Notes under the pieces: model-generated
Told to the model about the DNA's origin: nothing
Database searches by the model: none
Seen by the model: the letters and a program-made list of their open reading frames with translations, nothing else
Source: Fidelibacterota bacterium
GTDB lineage: Bacteria; Fidelibacterota; Marinisomatia; Marinisomatales; UBA1611
DNA length: 26,654 bases
Direction of reading: 5' to 3'
Assembly: GCA_002691785.1 (NCBI GenBank)
Contig: NZIX01000024.1
Location: 1 to 26,654 of the forward strand
Translations under genes and position numbers: made by a program
In this document: piece by piece, positions 1 to 6,050 of the stretch
Layout of the letters: each line of letters opens with the position of its first letter
Position numbering within the stretch: position 1 is the first letter of the stretch

Positions 1-1
1 A

Positions 2-1315
2 GAGACTGAGTATTGGGATGAAGGTTTAGACTGGGGAACGTATACATATCATGTCACAACCTTGTTTGATGATCATGAAAGTCTCCCAACAAACGAAGTG
101 ACAGTAACCTTGTCTAACGTTGCTCCAAACCCAGTAACTATCATCTCGCCATCTGATGGATTAGAGATTGACGTTACTCCAGACAATCTTGATGAAGAGG
201 TTGCGTTTATCTGGACAGCAGCATCTGATGATGACAATGATAATTTATCTTATCTCATGAGCCTTGCAGATCCTGACACAGGTATTTGGGGAATATTACC
301 AGAAAACCAGATGTACAATGAGGGCTTTGAAGAAGCTCTTGAAGGCTGGGAAATGACTCCTGAAGATAATGGTAGTTTTTCAGTTGAAGTAGACGGAAAC
401 GGAATCTACAACTCAGACTCTATTCTACATGTTTACGAAGGAGAGCATTGTCTGAAAATGTGGGGTCAGTATAATGGTGAAGAGAACTATGCAAATGTCG
501 GGCAGTGGTATATGATTGGAGACGATTATGAACTGCAAGCTGGATCTCATATGGTTTTAGAGGGCATGTTGATGTCCCATCAAGATGATTGGATTGGTAA
601 TGGCAATAACACAGCGTATCTTGCATATTACTTTGCAAACGACACAGGTATTGTAGACTGGGATGAGTCATCACACATGGATCATAGTGAATCCCCAACT
701 GAATGGCATCACTTTGAATTACACGGTGTAGTTCCTGAAGGTGTAACAATGGTTTGGGCAGGAGTTGAGATTCATCAACCATCTGGCAATGACAACGGTT
801 CGGTATACTTTGATCAAGTAACCATGACAGTTCCAATTGTTCAGACTGGATTGTTTGTAAGCTATGAAGACATTGCATGGGCTGCAATGGAAGACAGTGT
901 AAATACCATGATGATTGAGTGGGATGTTTGGTCCTTTGACGGATTTGAAGGAACACCTTCATCAGGCGGTGCAAGAATGATGACTTTAAACATCAGTGAA
1001 GAGTTAGTAGGTGTTGACGGTGGCATTGCAGTTCCAACGGAATTTGCACTACACAACAACTATCCTAACCCATTTAACCCAGTTACGAATATCACCTATG
1101 ATATTGCGCAGAACTCAGAAGTTACGCTTGAGATCTACAACGTAATGGGACAGCGGGTTCGTACCTTAGCTCAAGGAAGTCATGAGCCAGGTCGCTACAG
1201 AGTAATGTGGAATGCAACCAATGATTATGGTCAATCCTTATCATCTGGTATGTATATCTACCGTATTCAAGCTGGTGATTTTGTAAGTGTAAAGAAACTG
1301 ATCTTAATGAAGTAA
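2..1315 (+). CDS. Secreted multidomain protein with C-terminal sorting domain (5' end outside window)
   Basis: The frame is open to the left edge of the window, so this is the C-terminal 437 residues of a longer protein and its true start lies upstream. In order: the end of one Ig/FN3-like domain (to about nt 120); a second Ig-like domain beginning NPVTIISPSDG; a jelly-roll segment resembling a CBM4/9-type carbohydrate-binding domain (about nt 283-843, with a GFEEALEGWE start and a SVYFDQVTM end) that interrupts this Ig-like domain; the rest of the Ig-like domain (IEWDVWSFDG); and a C-terminal sorting domain with NNYPNPFNPVTNITYDI, a GRYRVMWN strand and the tail SVKKLILMK. Such tails direct proteins to type IX-like secretion in FCB bacteria. 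The substrate of the jelly roll cannot be told. A strong terminator follows 24 bases after the stop. Confidence 0.85.
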   Translation, partial: ETEYWDEGLDWGTYTYHVTTLFDDHESLPTNEVTVTLSNVAPNPVTIISPSDGLEIDVTPDNLDEEVAFIWTAASDDDNDNLSYLMSLADPDTGIWGILPENQMYNEGFEEALEGWEMTPEDNGSFSVEVDGNGIYNSDSILHVYEGEHCLKMWGQYNGEENYANVGQWYMIGDDYELQAGSHMVLEGMLMSHQDDWIGNGNNTAYLAYYFANDTGIVDWDESSHMDHSESPTEWHHFELHGVVPEGVTMVWAGVEIHQPSGNDNGSVYFDQVTMTVPIVQTGLFVSYEDIAWAAMEDSVNTMMIEWDVWSFDGFEGTPSSGGARMMTLNISEELVGVDGGIAVPTEFALHNNYPNPFNPVTNITYDIAQNSEVTLEIYNVMGQRVRTLAQGSHEPGRYRVMWNATNDYGQSLSSGMYIYRIQAGDFVSVKKLILMK

Positions 1316-1338
1316 GTTTCGTTTACACAACGATCTAG

Positions 1339-1370
1339 AAAAGGGTCCGGTTTTTCCGGACCCTTTTTTT
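1339..1370 (+). terminator. Rho-independent terminator after the secreted protein gene
   Basis: A perfect 12-bp stem (1339-1350 with 1356-1367) has a 5-base loop of T. Its GC-rich upper part reads GGGTCCGG/CCGGACCC, and a run of seven T begins inside the descending arm. It lies 24 bases after the stop codon of the preceding gene and isolates it from the Ni-SOD gene. Confidence 0.92.
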
Positions 1371-1457
1371 ATTGTTTTTACATTATTATGTATAAAAATC
1401 ACCCATTATGTCTTTACTTTTAAAGCCTCTTTTAAGATTAAATTAATAGGATAGAAG

Positions 1458-1940
1458 ATGAATAAAACAATTGGCCTTTTTATAGTAGTAATAATGCTTT
1501 TAAATGAATTTACTTTTGGACATTGTCAGGTTCCTTGTGGTATTTATGAAGATGCGGTGCGGGTTTATCAAATTAAAGAAGATTTTAATACTATAAAAAA
1601 GGCGATGTACAACATAAAAGACTTATCAAAAAAAGAAAACGCTTTATCTTTAAACCAGACTACTCGATGGATAAACACAAAAGAAGAACACGCTACAAAT
1701 ATCCAAGATAGAATTTCTCACTACTTCTTAATTCAAAGAATTAAACCAAAAAAAGGAAAAGAGTATGATCTTTATGTGAAGCAAACGACATTATTACATC
1801 AGATTATGGTTGCGGCTATGAAATGTAAACAAACCGTTGATTCTAAGAACGTAACAGATGCGCTTAAATTATTAGATCAGTTTATTGATTCATATTTTGA
1901 TGAACACGGTAAAAAACATATTAAAAAGATCGATCATTAA
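1458..1940 (+). CDS. sodN: Exported nickel-dependent superoxide dismutase
   Basis: Predicted to dismutate superoxide to oxygen and hydrogen peroxide at a nickel centre. Residues 1-21 form a signal peptide (MNK, hydrophobic core, TFG before cleavage). The mature protein would begin H22-C23-Q-V-P-C27-G-I-Y30, matching the family nickel hook HCxxPCGxY, in which His1, Cys2 and Cys6 bind Ni and Tyr9 gates the site. The remaining ~130 residues are helical, with HYFLIQRIKP in the place of the family WSDYFKPPHF region. The mature length of 139 is a little above the usual ~117. The start is set by AGGA six bases before the ATG. Classical NiSODs are cytoplasmic and need a SodX protease to expose His1. 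No sodX is adjacent, and signal peptidase cleavage after G21 would do the same job, implying a periplasmic or extracellular enzyme. Family call is strong; location and maturation are inferred. Confidence 0.88.
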   Translation: MNKTIGLFIVVIMLLNEFTFGHCQVPCGIYEDAVRVYQIKEDFNTIKKAMYNIKDLSKKENALSLNQTTRWINTKEEHATNIQDRISHYFLIQRIKPKKGKEYDLYVKQTTLLHQIMVAAMKCKQTVDSKNVTDALKLLDQFIDSYFDEHGKKHIKKIDH

Positions 1941-1948
1941 AACAAAGA

Positions 1949-1996
1949 AATAGCTATATAAGATTTAGTACTATATAGTTATTTTTTCTTTTTTGT
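1949..1996 (+). terminator. Rho-independent terminator of the Ni-SOD gene
   Basis: A 12-bp AT-rich stem (1949-1960 with 1972-1983, one G-T pair) and an 11-base loop are followed by TTTTTCTTTTTT. It starts 8 bases after the Ni-SOD stop codon, so the gene is probably monocistronic. Confidence 0.75.
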
Positions 1997-2062
1997 AATT
2001 TAAAATTAAGAAATATAATAGAACTTTAAATCTTTCTAATATATTAAAAGTGGAGAAGCTTT

Positions 2063-2509
2063 ATGCAGAAAAACAGTGTTAATAAAGTAATTCTTGTTGG
2101 TTACGTAGGGCAAGACCCTGAGGCAAGGTTTACTCAATCAGGAACAGCGATTACAAATTTGAGCATAGCAACCAACGAATCCTGGAAAAATCAAAACGGT
2201 GAGTATCAGGATAGAACAGAGTGGCACAGGATCGTTATTTATGGCAAAATGGCTGAAACAGCAAGTCAGTACCTTAAAAGAGGGCAACAGGTATATGTAG
2301 AAGGGCGCCTTGCTACGAACGAATGGACAGATAAAAACGATATCAAAAGGAAAACTACAGAAGTTCGTTGCGACGCCTTTACAATGTTAGGTAAAAAAGG
2401 AGAGGGGGGCGGTCAATATTCACCATCCCAAAATCAAAACCAGAACCAAAGTCCAAACCCAGGTCAAAGCCCTCAAATGGATGACGATGACGACGATCTT
2501 CCATTTTAA
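2063..2509 (+). CDS. ssb: Single-stranded DNA-binding protein
   Basis: Cytoplasmic protein that coats single-stranded DNA in replication, recombination and repair. Residues 1-110 form the OB fold (NKVILVGYVGQDPE, TEWHRIVIYGK, YLKRGQQVYVEGRL). A Gln/Asn/Pro-rich linker follows (about 112-138). The acidic tip DDDDDDLPF at the C-terminus is the docking peptide for SSB partner proteins. Length (148) is normal for the bacterial family. The ribosome binding site GGAG lies 7 bases before the ATG. The acyltransferase gene follows 41 bases downstream with no clear terminator between, so the two may be co-transcribed. Nothing unusual in the protein. Confidence 0.97.
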   Translation: MQKNSVNKVILVGYVGQDPEARFTQSGTAITNLSIATNESWKNQNGEYQDRTEWHRIVIYGKMAETASQYLKRGQQVYVEGRLATNEWTDKNDIKRKTTEVRCDAFTMLGKKGEGGGQYSPSQNQNQNQSPNPGQSPQMDDDDDDLPF

Positions 2510-2550
2510 CTTTTAATGTTAATTTTGTATAAAACAAAATAGATTATTAG

Positions 2551-3282
2551 TTGGTGGCAGGACCAGAAGTAATAAAGAAAGTAAGACCTAGGCCCTATTG
2601 GGTTCGTCATAAAGTAGGGTACTTTGCTCTTTTAGTAGGAGCGCTTCTAGCAAAGATTAAAGTAAAAGGTCGTTGGCATTTACCCAAAAAAGGCCCATAC
2701 ATAATAGCATGCAATCACTTTAGTTATGTAGATCCAGCTTTTTTTAAATATGCGGTTCAAAAACCGATTAGTTTTCTTGCTGCCAGTGATCAAGAAATTG
2801 AATGGCACTTTATGTTGTTTGTCTTTATTTACGGGTTTATACCCATAGATAGAAAAAACTTAGCTCCATCAACTATAAAATTGGCCAAAGAAGTTTTTAA
2901 AAATAACGATATCTTAGGTATCTTTCCTGAGGGGAGCTCTACAACTAAAGAGTTAAAAAAACCTAAAAATGGTGCGGTTTATCTATCTAGTATCGGCAAT
3001 GTACCAATCGTTCCCATGGCAATCTATGGAGCAGAGACGGCTTGGGAAGATGTTTTTCGTGGAATTAGACCTAAGGTAAGGATAAACATAGGTAAAGAAT
3101 TTGGTCCATTTAAACTTTCTGGATCTAAAAATGAAAAAGCTGAACAAATGGAGAAAAACGGAAAAGAAATGATTACCCGTATTGCAGCGCTATTACCAGA
3201 GAAAAATCACGGCGTCTGTTTAGGAGATGCTAAAATCCCAATATATCAAAAAGAAAATGGAATAAAGCCTAAACCAATCTAA
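2551..3282 (+). CDS. plsC: 1-acyl-sn-glycerol-3-phosphate acyltransferase family protein
   Basis: PlsC-type acyltransferase, which would transfer an acyl chain to lysophosphatidic acid (or a related acceptor) at the inner membrane to make phosphatidic acid. Visible are the catalytic NHx4D motif (N55-H56-FSYV-D61), the FPEGSS motif (125-130) that binds the acceptor phosphate, and the VPIVPMAI block (151-158). One hydrophobic stretch (about 23-34) could anchor the protein. Length 243 fits the family. The start must be non-ATG: an in-frame TAG at 2548-2550 directly precedes TTG 2551, GTG 2554 is the alternative, and the first ATG lies after the catalytic motif. No good Shine-Dalgarno is seen. 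Its stop codon overlaps the stop of the converging gene by two bases. Acceptor specificity is not decidable here. Confidence 0.88.
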   Translation: MVAGPEVIKKVRPRPYWVRHKVGYFALLVGALLAKIKVKGRWHLPKKGPYIIACNHFSYVDPAFFKYAVQKPISFLAASDQEIEWHFMLFVFIYGFIPIDRKNLAPSTIKLAKEVFKNNDILGIFPEGSSTTKELKKPKNGAVYLSSIGNVPIVPMAIYGAETAWEDVFRGIRPKVRINIGKEFGPFKLSGSKNEKAEQMEKNGKEMITRIAALLPEKNHGVCLGDAKIPIYQKENGIKPKPI

Positions 3283-4484
3283 TTTATTCCTCCACCAGCA
3301 ACCAAATCGATTAAAACAATTAGATCAAATTGGTTGATCTCTCCGTCTTCTAATAAATCTAAAGACTGGCAATCGTTTATTAAACTATTGTCATCTAATA
3401 AATCAGAAAAAGCTAATATGTCCATGACATTAATTATTGGTTCGACTTCTTCCCCCAATGCATCTATATTCACATTCCCTGGAACATTTGCAACATCATT
3501 ACAATAATCACAAGCATCTCCTATGCCATCTTCATCCCAATCTTCTTGTGTAAAGTTATGAACTGAAGGGCAATTGTCATCGTTATTTGTTATACCATCT
3601 CCATCCACATCAGGATCAAGATCTCGAGAAACACTTGCTATTTCTGACTGATACACTTCATAGGTATCTAAATCTTGAATAAAGGTAATTATTTTAATAT
3701 TATCTCCAACCCAGGCATCTGAAATTTCAAACTCTCCCGAAAAGGTTTGAGTTTCTCCATTAGAAAGAGATAAAATATTTTTACATTGATCTTCTAATGT
3801 TAAATAGTTCCTGCTGACATTTCGGGTATAGTGATATACGCTCGGTGAACTCCAAAAATGATAAAGGCTGTCTTCAGCAATAACAATCTCAAGCGCCATA
3901 TTTTCACCTGGGGACCCAGCACCCTGTGATACAGTTATTTCATAGGTAACATTAGGGTCTCCTGAAATATAAGCTCCTGTGATTTCAATTTCATATGCGG
4001 TTTGCTGATTACTGTAATCAACAACCATTGGATAGTAATCTTCATATCTATCCCACCATGGAGACCCCGCTCCGATGACATTATCAACCCCATTCCATTG
4101 TAAATGAGGTATGCCTCCTACATTATATAAACTACCTCTATTATAATACACGAGACCTTCTTCAGGCGCATCATCAGAACACCCATTGATTACCGTTGCA
4201 AGGTCGCTTCCTTCTCCATCATTAGGAGTATAATTAGGAGAATGCCACTCAACGGTGTTTAAAACTCCAGGGAATTCTTGAATCAAACTGTCAATTGCGA
4301 AACTCGCATTAGGACAAAATGTTCAGTCAATACCGGTAAAATCCTCTAGCCATACTTTTTGATTGGCTCTTGATGCATTTTCAACAATCGCTCTTAGTTC
4401 GTTTATTGTCTGTATCTTGTTGTCTATTAACTGTGTAAAGGCGATTGAGGATAAAAAGAAAAAAAAGAATAGTTTTTTAAACAT
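3279..4484 (-). CDS. Predicted selenoprotein: exported Omp28/thioredoxin-like protein with UxxC motif
   Basis: Read through an in-frame TGA at 4325-4323, this is one 401-residue protein. Residues 1-17 are a signal peptide (MFKKLFFFFFLSSIAFT). Next comes a thioredoxin-like domain of the Omp28-related type: V-W-L-E-D-F-T-G-I-D-U54-T-F-C57-P, then GGIPHLQWNG (123-132) as the cis-Pro loop. A beta domain follows (about 150-285), then a thrombospondin type 3 repeat (290-328, DGDGITNNDDNCP, DEDGIGDACD) and a dockerin/EF-hand-like pair (about 336-395). Relatives usually have CxxC here, so TGA sits exactly where the redox Cys belongs. The ATG at 4484 is preceded by GGGAG at 7 bases; a TATAAT at 4531-4526 could be its -10. 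The tandem paralogue 4605-5786 has the same TGA. Redox function is inferred; the client is unknown. Alternative: a broken gene, unlikely because downstream coding is intact and conserved. Confidence 0.82.
4289..4316 (-). promoter_or_regulatory. SECIS-like hairpin downstream of UGA
   Basis: On the coding strand a perfect 5-bp stem TGCGA/TCGCA (4308-4304 with 4300-4296) closes a GTT loop that begins 19 bases after the UGA. A lower TGTC/GACA stem (4316-4313 with 4292-4289) can form across a small internal loop. Bacterial SECIS elements lie within the coding region shortly after the UGA and carry a G among the first loop bases. The same core at the same distance is present in the neighbouring paralogue. 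Structure was judged by eye, not folded. Confidence 0.65.
4323..4325 (-). other. In-frame UGA, predicted selenocysteine codon (residue 54)
   Basis: Codon 54 of the gene starting at 4484. The protein reads on in the same frame on both sides: LEDFTGID before and TFCPNASFAIDSL after. Sec at this place gives a U-x-x-C redox motif. All other complete genes in the window end in TAA or TAG and none has another internal TGA, so general reassignment of TGA is not supported. Confidence 0.82.
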
Positions 4485-4556
4485 TATAGAACTCCCAGAT
4501 GAGTTTATTATCAAATTCTTAACCAATTATAGTGATAATTAATTCTATTTAAAACA

Positions 4557-4582
4557 AAAAACCCCACATTTGTGGGGTTTTT
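4557..4582 (-). terminator. Terminator between the two selenoprotein genes
   Basis: Inverted repeat ACCCCACA/TGTGGGGT (4561-4568 with 4571-4578), flanked by A and T runs on both sides, so it can act in either direction. It starts 22 bases after the stop codon of the minus-strand gene 4605-5786. The downstream paralogue therefore probably has its own promoter in 4485-4556. Confidence 0.85.
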
Positions 4583-4604
4583 AAAGTTAAAGAATATAAG
4601 ATTA

Positions 4605-5786
4605 TTAGTTGTTGCCTGCCATGACCATATCAATTAATACAATTAGATCAAACTGATTAATTGATTCGTCAGCGAGCAAGTCCATTTCTGTACATGAAGA
4701 CAGAGAGCTTATCTCATTATCTATTAAATCAGACAGAGTTAAAATATCAAAAATATCGATTGCTGGATTATAGGTATTAGCTTCGGTCACATCTCCGTTT
4801 GTATTTCCTAGAACATAAACTAAATTATTACAAGGATCACAAACATCTCCCACCAAGTCTCCATCAAGGTCTTCCTGGTCAGGGTTTGATATTTCGGGAC
4901 AATTATCATCAAGATTTAAGACACCATCGTCATCCCTATCAAAAGGAATTCTCATAATATTACCTGTCTCTACTTGATGCATCGCATAAGTATCGGAGTT
5001 TTGAATAAGGGCAATAACGCTAATAGAAGAATCTTCCCAGAGAGGAAACATTTCCGCATAGTCAGCAACATCAAAAGAGCCACTGAATACTTCGGATTCT
5101 CCTTCAAGGTTAATAGAGAGAGGAAGCCGTTCATTTTCTTCCATGGTAAGCCAATCTCTCCCAATAAATCTACAGTTATGATAATCTTGGCATGTACTCC
5201 ACCAAGCACGAAGGCTATCTTGTGCTACAAAGATTTCTAAAAATTGATTTTCATTGTTAAAATCAGAATTAAGATCTACTACGACATTATAATTGAACAA
5301 ACTTCCATCCAATTCTCCTTCAAGGGTTATGTTGTAAGGGGCTTCTTGTCCAGATAATTCTTGCAAGGTCTCTTCTTTTGATGGGAAAATTGCTTCCCAA
5401 TCACAATTACTTGCTCCGCCAACCTCATCTATGATTCCATTCCATTGAAGGTGTGGTATTCCTCCAACATCATACATATCACCACGGATGTCTCGAATTT
5501 CTTCTACGAGAAGGTTTTCAAAACCATCTACTTGAAATCCATCTGTGTGCCACTCAATTGACATTAAACTATTAGGGTAAGTTTGTAGTAGACTATCTAG
5601 TGCGAAACTCGCAGCAGGACAGTATGCTCATGATAGACCGGTGAAATCCTCTACCATGACAACTTGACCTGTTCTCGAGGCATTTTCAAGCATGTTTTTT
5701 ATTTTATCGAGGTTTGGGTTGATTGGATCGAGCTTCTGTGAAAATAAAAAGGTTAAAGATAAGAAAACAGATATAGATAGTTTCAT
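4605..5786 (-). CDS. Predicted selenoprotein: exported Omp28/thioredoxin-like protein, tandem paralogue
   Basis: Reading through TGA at 5630-5628 gives one 393-residue protein. Residues 1-16 are a signal peptide (MKLSISVFLSLTFLFS). The redox segment is V-E-D-F-T-G-L-S-U53-A-Y-C56-P-A-A-S-F-A, followed by GGIPHLQWNG (109-118), the presumed cis-Pro loop of an Omp28/thioredoxin-like fold. A beta domain (about 145-280), a thrombospondin type 3 repeat (283-319) and a dockerin/EF-hand-like pair (about 325-388, ending INQFDLIVLIDMV) complete it. Architecture matches the gene at 3279-4484 throughout, though the sequences have diverged clearly. The ATG at 5786 has AAAGG seven bases upstream. Extracytoplasmic thiol or peroxide chemistry is inferred from the UxxC motif; the substrate is unknown. 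selA, selB, selC and selD are not in this window and must exist elsewhere if the reading is right. Confidence 0.82.
5592..5623 (-). promoter_or_regulatory. SECIS-like hairpin downstream of UGA (second copy)
   Basis: The core TGCGA-GTT-TCGCA (5613-5601) is identical to that of the other selenoprotein gene, and its loop again begins 19 bases after the UGA. A weak lower stem ACTG/TAGT can form (5623-5620 with 5595-5592). The 12 bases coding for Ala-Ser-Phe-Ala are identical in both genes although three of these residues have four or six synonymous codons and the flanking codons differ. This suggests selection on the RNA. Confidence 0.65.
5628..5630 (-). other. In-frame UGA, predicted selenocysteine codon (residue 53)
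   Basis: Codon 53 of the gene starting at 5786, in the context VEDFTGLS-UGA-AYCPAASFALDSL. It is at the position homologous to the UGA of the downstream paralogue, four codons into the diverged stretch after the shared EDFTG and three codons before the shared Cys-Pro. Confidence 0.82.
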
Positions 5787-6050
5787 AAAGTAGCCTTTGA
5801 CTGTGTTTAATTAAATATTAACAATAGACAGAGACTATTTGCAAGTTTTAAAAAAAGGCAAAGTTTAAATCAAATGATTGCCATAAAACATCAAACAGAT
5901 TTCTAATAAATCACATACAAAAATCTATTTCTTCTCAAACTAAAAGCTAATAATTATACCGAAATATAGGGTGCTTTCATTTAATCTTAAATCTCTTATT
6001 TAGAGGTTTAGGGATGAAAAGTTGACATTCAATCAAAAAAAGGAGACACC
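5787..6050. promoter_or_regulatory. Divergent intergenic region with a 5' leader hairpin
   Basis: AT-rich region between the minus-strand selenoprotein gene and the plus-strand beta-helix gene; it must hold promoters for both. The only structure I can support is a 9-bp stem-loop (5988-5996 with 6002-6010, one G-T pair) 41 bases before the AGGAG ribosome binding site at 6041-6045. I could not assign convincing -10/-35 pairs; a TTGACA at 6022 is too close to the start codon to be a -35. Confidence 0.4.

Noticed and set aside
420-974. Minus-strand reading frames inside the first gene and similar ones inside other large genes
   Set aside because: They lie opposite genes with clear domain content, show no recognisable motifs or ribosome binding sites, and are expected by chance in this composition.
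2522-2540. ATTTTGT/ACAAAAT hairpin between ssb and plsC as a terminator
   Set aside because: Seven A-T-rich pairs with no T run following; too weak to call.
3279-4526. Two separate genes, or a pseudogene with a nonsense mutation, at the first UGA
   Set aside because: The frame is unchanged across the TGA, the protein motif continues to the expected Cys-Pro, and the paralogue has TGA at the same codon. The only starts after the UGA would lack the signal peptide and half of the redox motif.
4605-5564. Start codon at 5564 (M75) for the upstream Omp28-like gene
   Set aside because: Starting there removes the signal peptide and the UxxC motif, and no Shine-Dalgarno precedes it; the ATG at 5786 has AAAGG upstream and yields a typical signal peptide.
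6022-6027. TTGACA as a -35 element for the beta-helix gene
   Set aside because: Only 23 bases separate it from the start codon, so the matching -10 would overlap the ribosome binding site; probably chance.
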